Positions 6,732 through 14,998 of a DNA stretch of 24,026 bases are shown in pieces. Location: the NCBI RefSeq assembly GCF_036788415.1, contig NZ_DAIQNN010000050.1:1-24026 (forward strand), written 5' to 3'. The stretch is from Rubrimonas sp036788415 (GTDB lineage Bacteria; Pseudomonadota; Alphaproteobacteria; Rhodobacterales; Rhodobacteraceae). Made by a program: the position numbers and the translations under genes. The notes beneath the pieces are model-generated. The model did no database searches. It was given only the letters and a program-made list of their open reading frames with translations, and was not told the origin of the DNA. Numbering within the stretch: position 1 is the first letter of the stretch; each line of letters starts with the position of its first letter.

Positions 6732-7114
6732 TGGACGATCTTCTGCGCGCCGCCAACGCCGCCCGCGCCAACGCCCACGCGCCCTATTCGCGCTTCGCGG
6801 TGGGGGCGGCGGTGCGCACGGCGTCTGGCGCGATCTTCGCCGGGGCGAATGTCGAATGCGCCTCCTATCCCGAGGGCTGGTGCGCCGAGACCTCCGCGCT
6901 CGCCGCGATGGTCGCGAGCGGCGCGCGCGAAGTGGTGGAAGTGCTGGTGGTCGCCGAGCATGACGAGCCGGTGACGCCCTGCGGCGGCTGCCGCCAGCGC
7001 CTCGCCGAATTCGCGCGCGCCGGGACCCCGGTCCATGCCGCCGATCCGACTTGCGTGCTGCGCAGCTTCACGCTGGGAGAGCTGCTGCCGGCCGCCTTCG
7101 GGCTGAAACCGTGA
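6731..7114 (+). CDS. cdd: Cytidine deaminase
   Basis: A 127-residue zinc-dependent deaminase of the small homotetrameric type, converting cytidine and deoxycytidine to uridine and deoxyuridine in the cytoplasm. Zinc ligands are Cys51 in the CAE motif (with catalytic Glu53) and Cys84 and Cys87 in PCGGCRQ. The substrate-binding stretch N40-V-E42 lies in FAGANVECASYP, and HAPYSRFAVGAAV near the N-terminus is typical. The start ATG overlaps the permease stop. Downstream pyrimidine phosphorylase (deoA) and upp would take its products on to uracil and UMP. Confidence 0.96.
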   Translation: MDDLLRAANAARANAHAPYSRFAVGAAVRTASGAIFAGANVECASYPEGWCAETSALAAMVASGAREVVEVLVVAEHDEPVTPCGGCRQRLAEFARAGTPVHAADPTCVLRSFTLGELLPAAFGLKP

Positions 7115-7124
7115 GCGGTTCCGC

Positions 7125-7907
7125 ATGAGCGCAGTCGAAGCCATCCGCGCCCGCGCCGGGGCGGAACCCTTCGCCGTCGCCGTCGTTCTCGGCTCCGGGC
7201 TCGGCGGGCTTGCGCAGCGCGTGGAGGATTCGGTGACGATCCCCTACGCCGACTTGCCGGGCTTTCCCGCCTCGGGCGTGTCGGGCCACGCCGGCGCGCT
7301 GGTGGCCGGCTGGCTCGGCGGGGCGCGGGTCGCGCTGCTGGCCGGGCGCGCGCATTACTACGAGCATGGCGACGCGCGGGCGATGCGGGGGCCGATCGAG
7401 GCGATGGCGCGGCTCGACGTCGAGGCGCTCCTGCTGTCCAACGCCGCGGGCTCGACGCGGCCCGGGATGGGGCCGGGCGCGCTGATGGCGCTGTCGGACC
7501 ATCTCAACTGGTCGGGCCTCAACCCGCTGATCGGCGAATCGGGCGACTCGCGCTTCGTGGACATGAGCGCCGCCTACGACCCCGATTTGCGCGCCCGCCT
7601 CCGCGCTTGCGATCCAGATCTGCATGAAGGCGTCTATGCGTGGTTTTCGGGCCCCTCTTTCGAGACGCCCGCCGAAATCCGCGCCGCTGCGGCGTTGGGC
7701 GCCGACGCGGTGGGCATGTCCACTGTTCCGGAAACCATTCTGGCGCGCTATTTCGGGCTGCGGGTTGCGGCGGTGTCGGTGATCACGAACATGGCGGCGG
7801 GTCTCGGCGACGAGGCGCTCAGCCATGCGCAGACCAAGGCGGAGGCCGACCGCGCGAGCCGGCGCTTCGAGGCGCTGGCCGAAGGGTTCGCAGGGGGCTT
7901 CGCATGA
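7125..7907 (+). CDS. punA: Purine-nucleoside phosphorylase (trimeric, 6-oxopurine type)
   Basis: A 260-residue family II nucleoside phosphorylase, splitting inosine or guanosine (and deoxy forms) with phosphate into base and (deoxy)ribose-1-phosphate. The phosphate-binding loop LGSGLGG is at residues 22-28. AGRAHYYEHGDA and SNAAGSTRPGMGPGALMALSDHLN are family blocks. FSGPSFETPAEIR contains Glu180, and VITNMAAGL contains Asn222. This Glu/Asn pair corresponds to the residues that give the human-type trimeric enzyme its preference for 6-oxopurines, so adenosine would first pass through the adenosine deaminase encoded later in the operon. ATG 7125 lies 10 bases after cdd, and the stop overlaps deoC by 4 bases. 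The XapA and PunA subgroups cannot be separated here. Confidence 0.93.
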   Translation: MSAVEAIRARAGAEPFAVAVVLGSGLGGLAQRVEDSVTIPYADLPGFPASGVSGHAGALVAGWLGGARVALLAGRAHYYEHGDARAMRGPIEAMARLDVEALLLSNAAGSTRPGMGPGALMALSDHLNWSGLNPLIGESGDSRFVDMSAAYDPDLRARLRACDPDLHEGVYAWFSGPSFETPAEIRAAAALGADAVGMSTVPETILARYFGLRVAAVSVITNMAAGLGDEALSHAQTKAEADRASRRFEALAEGFAGGFA

Positions 7908-8686
7908 GCATGACGGATGCGGAGGTGGCGCGGCGCGCGCTGGAATGCCTCGATCTGACCGATCTGGGCGAGTTCACCGACGCCGAGGACGTCGAGGCGC
8001 TGTGCGCGCGCGCGCTCGCCAGCCCGGTCAAGCCGGCCTCGGTCTGCGTCTGGCCCAAGCATGTCGCCACCGCCGCCGAGGCGCTGACGGGCTCTGGGAT
8101 CAAGGTCGCGACCGTGATCAACTTCCCCGCCGGCGGCGAGCATCTGAACTACGTTCTCAGCGAGACCGAGCAGGCTGGCTGGGACGGCGCCGCGGAGATC
8201 GACCTCGTGATGCCCTATCGCGCCTTCGCCGAAGGCCGGGCGGTCGCGGCGGAGCGGATCGTGCGCGGCGTTCGCGGGGCGGCGAAGGCGCGCAAGATGA
8301 AGGTGATCCTCGAATCCGGCCTGCTGCACGAGCCCGAACTGATCCGCCGGGCCGCGGATTTCGCCGTCAGCTGCGGCGCGGATTTCCTCAAGACCTCGAC
8401 CGGCAAAGTCGAGATCGGCGCGACGCCGGAGGCGGTCGCGCAGATGCTGGCGGCGATCCAGGCGACGACGCGCGAGGTCGGGCTGAAAGTCTCGGGCGGC
8501 GTGCGGACGCTGGCCGATGCGCGGCTCTACATGGAGATGGCGATCGAGGCGAAGGGCGCGGACTGGATCGCGCCCGCCACGTTCCGCATCGGCGCGAGTT
8601 CGCTTCTGGCCGAGTTGCAGGCGGCGCTCGAGGGCGCGCCCGCCCCCGCCGCGCCGCAGCGCCCCGCCCGTCCCGGCGGCTACTGA
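7904..8686 (+). CDS. deoC: Deoxyribose-phosphate aldolase
   Basis: A 260-residue class I aldolase, cleaving 2-deoxyribose-5-phosphate to glyceraldehyde-3-phosphate and acetaldehyde. The Schiff-base lysine is Lys163 in DFLKTSTGK. The second catalytic lysine is Lys195 in LKVSGGVRT, and Asp100 lies in AEIDLVMPYRAF. PASVCVWPKHV and VINFPAGGEH are standard family blocks. The C-terminus has an Ala/Pro-rich tail (APAPAAPQRPARPGGY) beyond the barrel that looks dispensable. ATG 7904 overlaps the previous stop; a second in-frame ATG is at 7910. Its own stop shares a base with the deoA start (TGATG). Confidence 0.96.
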   Translation: MSMTDAEVARRALECLDLTDLGEFTDAEDVEALCARALASPVKPASVCVWPKHVATAAEALTGSGIKVATVINFPAGGEHLNYVLSETEQAGWDGAAEIDLVMPYRAFAEGRAVAAERIVRGVRGAAKARKMKVILESGLLHEPELIRRAADFAVSCGADFLKTSTGKVEIGATPEAVAQMLAAIQATTREVGLKVSGGVRTLADARLYMEMAIEAKGADWIAPATFRIGASSLLAELQAALEGAPAPAAPQRPARPGGY

Positions 8687-10005
8687 TGCTGCCGCAGGAG
8701 ATCATCCGCCTGAAACGCGACGGCGCGGCCCTGTCGTCGGACCAGATCGCGGGCTTCGTCGCGGGGCTGACGCGCGGCGAGGTGGCCGCCGAGCAGGCCG
8801 CGGCCTTCGCAATGGCGGTGTTCTTCCGCGGCATGACCACCTCGGAGCGCGTCGCGCTGACCGAAGCGATGCGCGACAGCGGGGCCGTGCTGCGCTGGGA
8901 CCTGCCGGGCCCCGTGCTCGACAAGCATTCGACGGGGGGCGTCGGCGACAACGTCTCGCTGATGCTGGCGCCGGCGCTCGCGGCCTGCGGGGCCTATGTG
9001 CCGATGATCTCGGGCCGCGGGCTCGGCCATACCGGCGGCACGCTCGACAAGCTCGACAGCGTGCCGGGTTACCGCACCCAGCCCGACGCGGAGACGTTCC
9101 GCCGCGTCGTGGCCGAGACGGGCTGCGCGATCATCGGCCAGACCGACGACCTCGCCCCCGCCGACCGCCGCCTCTATGCGATCCGCGACGTGACGGCGAC
9201 CGTCGAGAGCCTCGACCTGATCACCGCCTCGATCCTGTCCAAGAAGCTCGCCGCCGGGCTCGATGCGCTCGCGCTCGACGTGAAATGCGGCTCGGGCGCC
9301 TTCATGGCGCGAAGGGCCGACGCCGAGGCGCTGGCGCGCGCTCTGGTCTCTGTCGCGGAAGGGGCTGGCTGCCGCACCTCGGCGCTGATCACCGACATGG
9401 ACGAGCCGCTGGCATCGGCGGCGGGCAACGCGCTGGAAGTCGCCAACGCCTGCGCCTTCCTGACCGGGCATGAGATCGACCAGCGCCTGTGGGATGTGAC
9501 GGTCGCGCTCGGCGGCGAGGCGCTCGCGCTGGGCGGCCTCGCCGCCGACGCCGAAGCCGGCCGCGCCATGATCGCGCGCGCCTTCGAAGGGGGCGCGGCG
9601 GCCGAGCGATTCTCGCGCATGGTCGCGGCCCTGGGCGGCCCCGCCGATTTCCTCGACCGCTTCGCCGAGCACCTGCCGCGCGCGGCTTACGTCGCCGATG
9701 TCGAGGCGCCGCGCGCGGGCGTCGTGACCGCGATCGACACGCGGGCGGTCGGCGTGGCGGTGATCGCGCTCGGCGGCGGACGGCGGCGGGCGGAGGATGC
9801 GATCGACGCTTCGGTCGGCTTCGACCGGCTTGCCGGGCTCGGCGCGCATGTCGGCCCCGGCGACCCGCTCGCGCGCGTCCATGCGCGCGACGCAGGGGCC
9901 GCGGAGGCGGCGGCGCAGGCGCTCGCAGCGGCCTATGCGGTGGGCGACGAAGCGCCCGAGCCGCCTGAGCCGGTGCTGACGCGCATCGACGCGGCGGGGC
10001 TCTGA
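8686..10005 (+). CDS. deoA: Thymidine/pyrimidine-nucleoside phosphorylase
   Basis: A 439-residue family 2 phosphorylase, converting thymidine or deoxyuridine (and perhaps uridine) to the free base plus sugar-1-phosphate. Phosphate-binding and family motifs are KHSTGGVGDNVSLMLAP, the signature stretch SGRGLGHTGGTLDKLDSVPG, LYAIRDVTATVESLDLITASI and DVKCGSGAFM. The C-terminal all-alpha/beta domain with the GDPLARVHARDA lipoyl-like fold segment is complete. The start ATG overlaps the deoC stop. The DeoA and broader Pdp types cannot be separated by eye, but the context supports deoA. Confidence 0.95.
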   Translation: MLPQEIIRLKRDGAALSSDQIAGFVAGLTRGEVAAEQAAAFAMAVFFRGMTTSERVALTEAMRDSGAVLRWDLPGPVLDKHSTGGVGDNVSLMLAPALAACGAYVPMISGRGLGHTGGTLDKLDSVPGYRTQPDAETFRRVVAETGCAIIGQTDDLAPADRRLYAIRDVTATVESLDLITASILSKKLAAGLDALALDVKCGSGAFMARRADAEALARALVSVAEGAGCRTSALITDMDEPLASAAGNALEVANACAFLTGHEIDQRLWDVTVALGGEALALGGLAADAEAGRAMIARAFEGGAAAERFSRMVAALGGPADFLDRFAEHLPRAAYVADVEAPRAGVVTAIDTRAVGVAVIALGGGRRRAEDAIDASVGFDRLAGLGAHVGPGDPLARVHARDAGAAEAAAQALAAAYAVGDEAPEPPEPVLTRIDAAGL

Positions 10006-10008
10006 GCC

Positions 10009-11217
10009 GTGGCGCGAGCGTTTCTCATCGTGCTCGACAGCGTCGGGATCGGCGGCGCGCCCGACGCGGCGGCTTTCGGCGACGAGGGCGCAGACACGCT
10101 CGGCCACATCGCCGAAGCCTGCGCCGCAGGGCGGGCGGAGCAGTGCCGCTCCGGCCCGCTCGCCTTGCCGAACCTCGACGCGCTCGGGCTCGGGGCGGCG
10201 GCGGCGGTCGCGACGGGGCGCTTTCCGCCGGGCCTGTCCTGCGCGGCGCCGCTCGGGGCCTATGGCGCCGGGGTGGAGACCTCGCGGGGCAAGGACACGC
10301 CCTCGGGCCATTGGGAGCTCGCCGGCGCGCCGGTCGATTTCGACTGGGGCTATTTCCCGCGCCGCATCCCCTGCTTCCCGCCCGAGCTTGTCGCCGCGCT
10401 CTGCGCGGAATGCGGCCTGCCGGGCATCCTCGGCGACCGCCACGCCTCGGGCACCGAGATTCTCGAAGACCTCGGCGCGGAGCATGTGCGGACGGGCGCG
10501 CCCATCTGCTACACTTCGGCTGACAGCGTGTTCCAGATCGCAGCCCATGAGCAGGCGTTCGGGCTTGAGCGGCTTTATGACGTCTGCGCGGCGGCGCGCC
10601 GTCTGGTCGATCCGCTGCGCATCGGGCGGGTGATCGCGCGGCCCTTCCTCGGCGACGAGGCGACCGGCTTCCGCCGCACCTCCAACCGCCGCGACTACGC
10701 CACGCCGCCGCACCTGCCGACGCTGTGCGACAGGGCGGCGGAGGCGGGGCGCGCGGTGATCGGGGTCGGCAAGATCGGCGACATCTTCGCCCATCGCGGC
10801 GTTACCGAGACCCGCAAGGGCCCCGACGACGCCGCGCTGATCGAGATCGCGGCGCAGGCCGTCGAGGACGCGCCCGACGGCGCTCTGGTCTTCGTGAATC
10901 TCGTCGAGTTCGACAGCCTCTATGGCCATCGCCGCGACGTGGCGGGCTATGCGCGCGCGCTGGAGGCCTTCGACGCGGCCCTGCCGCGCCTGCGCGCCGG
11001 CCTGCGCCCCGGAGACCTCATGATCCTGACCGCCGATCACGGAAACGACCCGACATGGGCGGGCACCGACCACACCCGCGAGATGGTTCCGATCCTCGCT
11101 TTCGGGCCGGACGTCGCGCCCCGCGCGCTGGGGCGGCGCCGCTTCGCCGATGTGGGGGCGACGGCGGCGCGCTGGCTCGGCCTGCCGCCGGGGCCGCATG
11201 GGGAGGCGTTCCTGTGA
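10009..11217 (+). CDS. deoB: Phosphopentomutase
   Basis: A 402-residue alkaline-phosphatase-superfamily mutase that turns (deoxy)ribose-1-phosphate into the 5-phosphate used by deoC or the pentose-phosphate pathway. The N-terminal metal-binding motif is LDSVGIGGAPDA with Asp10. The catalytic phosphothreonine is Thr97 in SRGKDTPSGHWEL. C-terminal metal ligands lie in TADHGNDPTWAGTDHTREM. GTG 10009 follows deoA after 3 bases; no better ATG lies nearby, and the protein begins with the expected ARAFLIVLDSVGIG. Its end overlaps the next gene's GTG by 4 bases. Confidence 0.96.
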   Translation: MARAFLIVLDSVGIGGAPDAAAFGDEGADTLGHIAEACAAGRAEQCRSGPLALPNLDALGLGAAAAVATGRFPPGLSCAAPLGAYGAGVETSRGKDTPSGHWELAGAPVDFDWGYFPRRIPCFPPELVAALCAECGLPGILGDRHASGTEILEDLGAEHVRTGAPICYTSADSVFQIAAHEQAFGLERLYDVCAAARRLVDPLRIGRVIARPFLGDEATGFRRTSNRRDYATPPHLPTLCDRAAEAGRAVIGVGKIGDIFAHRGVTETRKGPDDAALIEIAAQAVEDAPDGALVFVNLVEFDSLYGHRRDVAGYARALEAFDAALPRLRAGLRPGDLMILTADHGNDPTWAGTDHTREMVPILAFGPDVAPRALGRRRFADVGATAARWLGLPPGPHGEAFL

Positions 11218-12104
11218 GCGGGGAAGTCGGCGCCGTGCGCCGCTTCGCCTTTCCCGAGGATGGCCGGCTCGACGCCCCGATGCGGGCCTCCTGGCGCCGC
11301 GACGGCTTCCTGATCCTCGAGGGCTTCGCCACGCGCCCGCTCTGCGCGCTGCTGCGCGACCGGGTCGCCGAGCTGATCGAGGATTTCGACCCCGCCGCCA
11401 ACCGCGTCGCCTTCTCCGCCGCCACGCAGTCGCACGCGTCGGAGGCCTATTTCCTCGACAGCGGCGACAAGGTGCGGTTCTTCATCGAGGAGGGGGCCGT
11501 CGGCCCCGACGGGCGGCTCGACCGCGACAAGGCGCTGGCGATCAACAAGATCGGCCACGCGCTGCACGATCTCGACCCGATTTTCGGCCCGTTCTCGCGC
11601 GATCCGCGGCTTGCGGAGACCTGCGCCGATCTCGGCCTCGCCGACCCCGCGCTGGTCCAGTCGATGGTGATCTGCAAGCCGCCCGAGATCGGCGGCGAAG
11701 TGCTGACGCATCAGGACGCGACCTTCCTGCACACCGACCCGCAATCCGTCGTCGGCTTCTGGCTGGCGCTGGAGGACGCTGATCGCGGCAATGGCTGCCT
11801 GTTCGCCCTGCCGGGCCGCCATCGCGGGCCGCTCAAGCGCCGGTTCCGCCGCGAGGGGGACGACCTGCGCATGGAGCTCCTCGATCCCTCGCCCTGGATG
11901 TGCGACGGCGAAGTGGCGCTCGAAGTTCCCGAAGGGTCGCTGGTGGCGCTGCACGGGCTTCTGCCGCACCGCTCCGGCCCCAATCTCGGGCCGCGCCCCC
12001 GCATGGCCTATGCGCTGCACGTGATCGACCGCGCCGCGACCTGGTCGCCCGACAACTGGCTGCGCCGCCGCGCCGACGACCCGTTCCGGGGCTTCGATGA
12101 ATGA
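11214..12104 (+). CDS. PhyH-family Fe(II)/2-oxoglutarate-dependent oxygenase
   Basis: A 296-residue protein of the phytanoyl-CoA dioxygenase family, closest in appearance to PHYHD1-like members. Iron ligands are visible as H166-Q-D168 in LTHQDATFLHTDPQ and the distal His252 in LLPHRSGPN. The arginine-rich stretch that follows (GPRPRMAY) could bind 2-oxoglutarate. SFSAATQSHASEAYF-like N-terminal sequence and FALPGRHRGPLKRRF also fit the subgroup. GTG 11214 overlaps the deoB stop and the 3' end overlaps add, so it is embedded in the nucleoside operon. PhyH enzymes act on lipids, small molecules or nucleobase derivatives. The substrate here is unknown; a nucleoside or base hydroxylation role is inference from position only. 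Confidence 0.88.
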   Translation: MSGEVGAVRRFAFPEDGRLDAPMRASWRRDGFLILEGFATRPLCALLRDRVAELIEDFDPAANRVAFSAATQSHASEAYFLDSGDKVRFFIEEGAVGPDGRLDRDKALAINKIGHALHDLDPIFGPFSRDPRLAETCADLGLADPALVQSMVICKPPEIGGEVLTHQDATFLHTDPQSVVGFWLALEDADRGNGCLFALPGRHRGPLKRRFRREGDDLRMELLDPSPWMCDGEVALEVPEGSLVALHGLLPHRSGPNLGPRPRMAYALHVIDRAATWSPDNWLRRRADDPFRGFDE

Positions 12105-13122
12105 CGCCGCCGCTGAAGCTCCCCTGCCCAAGGTCGAGCTGCACCTGCATCTCGAAGGCGCCGCCCCGCCGGCGCTGACCCGCCGCGTCGCGGCGGCGCA
12201 AGGCGCGGATTGCGCGGGGATGTTCGACGCCGCGGGCGGCTATCTCTGGCGCGACTTCGGCGACTTCCTGCGCCTCTACGACCGCGTCGCGGCCCTCTAC
12301 CGCCGCCCCGAGGACGTGCGCGCGCTGACCGAGGCCGCGCTCGCCGCCTGCGCGCGCGACGGGGCGGTCTATGTCGAACTCACTCTCTCGCCCGATCACG
12401 CCGGCGGCGAGGCCGCGCTCTGGGCCGAGCATCTGGCGGCGGTGGCCGAGGGCGCGGCGGCGGCGCAGGCGGCGCATGGCGTCGAGGCGCGCTGCGTCGC
12501 CATCGGCGTGCGCCATTTCGGCCCCGAGGCTGCGCTGCGCGCGGCCAGGCTGGCGGCGGATGCGCCGCATCCGATCCTGACCGGGTTCGGGCTCGCGGGC
12601 GACGAGCGGGCGGGGCGCGCGGAGGATTTCGCGCCGGCCTTCGCGCTGGCGCGGGAGGCCGGGCTCGGGCTGACCGCCCATGCCGGGGAATTCGCCGGCC
12701 CCGACAGCGTGCGCGCGGCGCTCGACCTGTGGGGCGTGCGCCGCATCGGCCATGGCGTGCGCGCCGTGGAGAACCGGGCGCTGGTCGACAGGGTGGCGGC
12801 GGAGGGCGTCGTTCTAGAGGTCTGCCCCGGCTCCAACGTCGCGCTCGGGGCCGCGCCCGACTGGCCGCGCCACCCGATCCACGCGCTGGCGCGCGCCGGC
12901 TGCCGGGTGACCGTCTCGACCGACGACCCGCCATTCTTCGCAACCTCGCTCGCGCGCGAGGACGCCGAGCTGGCGCGCTGCGGATGGACGCGCCGTGCGC
13001 GCGCTCAGCTTGCGCGCACGGCGCTCGACGCCGCCTTCTGCGATGCGGCGACGAAGATGCGGCTCGCGGCGCTGCTGCCGCAGGATGCGCCCGCTTCCGC
13101 CGAGGATTACCCTGCCGCCTGA
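12097..13122 (+). CDS. add: Adenosine deaminase
   Basis: A 341-residue zinc amidohydrolase, converting adenosine or deoxyadenosine to (deoxy)inosine. Zinc ligands His16 and His18 lie in VELHLHLEG. His195 and Glu198 lie in LTAHAGEF, the catalytic His in RRIGHGVRA, and D276-D277 in VSTDDPPFF. VVLEVCPGSNVALG is also typical. ATG 12097 overlaps the oxygenase gene by 8 bases. Some members of this family are adenine or aminofutalosine deaminases, but the salvage operon, with an Asn-type purine phosphorylase that would need inosine, favours adenosine. Confidence 0.92.
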   Translation: MNDAAAEAPLPKVELHLHLEGAAPPALTRRVAAAQGADCAGMFDAAGGYLWRDFGDFLRLYDRVAALYRRPEDVRALTEAALAACARDGAVYVELTLSPDHAGGEAALWAEHLAAVAEGAAAAQAAHGVEARCVAIGVRHFGPEAALRAARLAADAPHPILTGFGLAGDERAGRAEDFAPAFALAREAGLGLTAHAGEFAGPDSVRAALDLWGVRRIGHGVRAVENRALVDRVAAEGVVLEVCPGSNVALGAAPDWPRHPIHALARAGCRVTVSTDDPPFFATSLAREDAELARCGWTRRARAQLARTALDAAFCDAATKMRLAALLPQDAPASAEDYPAA

Positions 13123-13143
13123 CCCGCTCCGGAGACCGCCGCC

Positions 13144-13773
13144 ATGTCCACTCTGAAGATCGTCGAGCACCCGCTTATCCAGCACAAGCTGACCTTGATG
13201 CGCGACAAGGCCTGCCCGACCGAGGCGTTCCGGCGGCTGTTGCGCGAGATCAGCCTGCTGCTCGGCTACGAGGCTCTGCGCGACCTGCCGCTCCGCACGC
13301 GCACCGTCGAGACGCCGCTGATGGAGATGGAGGCGCCGGAACTCGCCGGCAAGAAGCTCGCGTTGGTCTCGATCCTGCGCGCCGGCAACGGCATGCTCGA
13401 CCCGCTGCTGGAACTCGTCCCCTCGGCCCGCGTCGGCTTCGTCGGGCTCTATCGCGACCCCGCCACCCTTCAGCCGGTCGAATACTACTGCAAGCTGCCC
13501 GGCGATCTCGACGCCCGCCCGGTGATGCTGGTCGATCCGATGCTTGCGACGGCGAATTCCGCCGTGGCGGCGGTCGACAAGGTGAAGGCGGCCGGCGCGC
13601 GCGACGTGCGCTTCATGTGCCTGCTCGCGGCGCCCGAAGGCGCAGCCCGGATGGCGGAGGCGCATCCGGACGTGCCGGTGTTCACCGCGGCGCTCGACGC
13701 GAGGCTGAACGATCACGGCTACATCCTGCCGGGCCTCGGCGACGCCGGCGACCGGATGTTCGGCACGAAATGA
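13144..13773 (+). CDS. upp: Uracil phosphoribosyltransferase
   Basis: A 209-residue salvage enzyme that joins uracil and PRPP to give UMP. Family features are KIVEHPLIQHKLTLMRDK at the N-terminus, LVSILRAGNGM, the PRPP-binding loop MLVDPMLATANSA with Asp131, and the uracil-binding C-terminal part DHGYILPGLGDAGDRMFGTK. The ribosome site GGAG lies upstream of ATG 13144. It is the last gene of the nucleoside operon, using uracil released by deoA, and a hairpin follows its stop. Confidence 0.97.
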   Translation: MSTLKIVEHPLIQHKLTLMRDKACPTEAFRRLLREISLLLGYEALRDLPLRTRTVETPLMEMEAPELAGKKLALVSILRAGNGMLDPLLELVPSARVGFVGLYRDPATLQPVEYYCKLPGDLDARPVMLVDPMLATANSAVAAVDKVKAAGARDVRFMCLLAAPEGAARMAEAHPDVPVFTAALDARLNDHGYILPGLGDAGDRMFGTK

Positions 13774-13775
13774 GA

Positions 13776-13797
13776 AAGGGGGCCTTCCGGCCCCCTT
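13776..13797. terminator. Bidirectional hairpin between upp and the iron-binding protein gene
   Basis: Perfect 9-bp stem AAGGGGGCC / GGCCCCCTT with a TTCC loop, 2 bases after the upp stop and 25 bases before the stop of the convergent - strand gene. The flanks have no long T run on the + strand, so termination could be imperfect, but the position and stem strength fit a shared terminator. Confidence 0.8.
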
Positions 13798-13821
13798 CCG
13801 AACGTCGCGACGGCGCCGCGA

Positions 13822-14847
13822 TCACTTGAAGCCGATTTCGTCCCAGATGCGGACCGCCTCGGCCTGGTTGAGGCCGAGTTCGCCGAGGTTGAGCGAATCG
13901 GCGCGGAACAGGCCCAGCCGCGCGACCGACGGGCTCAGGCCGGCGCCGGCGACCACCGGATACTCGTCGTTGCCGGCGGAGAAATACTCCTGCGCGCTCG
14001 GGCTCGCGAGGTATTCGAGGAACTTCACGGCGTTGTCGCGGTTCGGCGCGGTCTTGAGCACGCCTGCGCCCGAGACGTTCACATGCGTGCCGCGGTCGCT
14101 CTGGTTGGGGAACACCCAGCCGATGCGGTCGATCGAGTCGCTCAGGCCCGAGACGTCGGCGCGGATCGCGCGGGCGAAGTAATAGGTGTTGGACACGGCG
14201 ATGGCGCATTCGCCGGACACGATGCCCCGCAGCTGGTCGGTGTCGCCGCCCTGCGGATCGCGGGCGAGGTTGGCGAGCAGGCCCGCGCCCCATTCTTTCG
14301 CCTTCTCCGCGCCGTGATGGGCGATCATCGCGGCCATCAGCGACTGCTGGTAGATGTTGCCTGAGGAGCGCACGCAGATCATGCCCTTGAAGCGCGGATC
14401 GGCGAGTTCCTCGTAGCTCTGGGGCGGCTGGTCCACCCGCTCCTTGTCGTAGAAGATGATGCGCGCGCGCTGCGAGAAGCTGAACCAGAGGTTGTCGGGG
14501 TGGCGCAGATGCGCGGGGATCGCTCGGGTCAGAGTCTCGCTGTCGACCGGGGCGAACACCTCCGCCTCCACGCCGCGCCAGAGCCGGCCCGCATCCACGG
14601 TGATCAGCACGTCGGCGGGGCTGTTGGCGCCCTCGTTCTGGATGCGCGCGAGCAGCTCGTCGGCGTTCGCCTCGATCAGGTTGACCGTGATCCCGGTCTG
14701 CGCGGTGAACTCGGCGTAGAGCGCCTCGTCAGTGTCGTAGTGGCGCGAGGAGTAGAGGTTGACGACGCCTTCGGCGGCGGCCGGCGCGGCGAGGCCGGCC
14801 AGAAGCGCCCCTGCGAGCGCAAGGCGGATCGGCGTGTGTGCGGTCAT
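13822..14847 (-). CDS. Ferric iron ABC transporter substrate-binding protein (FutA/FbpA-like)
   Basis: A 341-residue periplasmic iron-binding protein. The start is followed by a signal peptide (RLALAGALLAGLAAPAAA, cleavage before EGVVNLYS). The opening VVNLYSSRHYDTDEALY and the tyrosine pair Tyr222-Tyr223 in SNTYYFAR are the hallmark Fe(III)-binding features. DVLITVDAGRLWRG and HVNVSGAGVLKTAPN also match the family. No permease or ATPase gene is adjacent, so it is an orphan binding protein that must use a transporter encoded elsewhere. A perfect inverted repeat ACTTGA-N9-TCAAGT about 57 bases upstream of the start suggests iron control. The gene converges on upp across the shared hairpin. Confidence 0.93.
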   Translation of the reverse strand: MTAHTPIRLALAGALLAGLAAPAAAEGVVNLYSSRHYDTDEALYAEFTAQTGITVNLIEANADELLARIQNEGANSPADVLITVDAGRLWRGVEAEVFAPVDSETLTRAIPAHLRHPDNLWFSFSQRARIIFYDKERVDQPPQSYEELADPRFKGMICVRSSGNIYQQSLMAAMIAHHGAEKAKEWGAGLLANLARDPQGGDTDQLRGIVSGECAIAVSNTYYFARAIRADVSGLSDSIDRIGWVFPNQSDRGTHVNVSGAGVLKTAPNRDNAVKFLEYLASPSAQEYFSAGNDEYPVVAGAGLSPSVARLGLFRADSLNLGELGLNQAEAVRIWDEIGFK

Positions 14848-14903
14848 GCGGTGTCTCCCTGTTCATGGCGGCCAGCCGCCTGCGGATCGCGGGAGATGAC
14901 AAA

Positions 14904-14924
14904 ACTTGAGCAAAGCAGTCAAGT
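14904..14924. promoter_or_regulatory. Iron-responsive operator (IRO/RirA-type box)
   Basis: ACTTGA followed by 9 bases and TCAAGT, a perfect 6+6 inverted repeat that contains the TGA-N9-TCA core known for RirA-regulated iron genes in alphaproteobacteria. It lies upstream of the iron-binding protein gene. Read on the - strand, its first half-site contains a TTGACT -35-like hexamer, so a bound repressor would block the promoter. Confidence 0.7.
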
Positions 14925-14998
14925 AAGCGGCGCCGGATTTCCGATTAAATGCGTCGGATAAAAGCGCGCACCCCCCCGGCGCGACGCGGGAGACGGTG

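Noticed and set aside
8680..11199. Very long open frame (839 codons) on the - strand opposite deoA and deoB
   Set aside because: It is the antisense shadow of strongly GC-biased genes: Arg/Ala/Gly/His-rich low-complexity translation with no recognisable domain.
12210..13829. 539-codon + strand frame overlapping add and upp
   Set aside because: Arg/Gly-rich translation without motifs, while the alternative frames encode clear add and upp.
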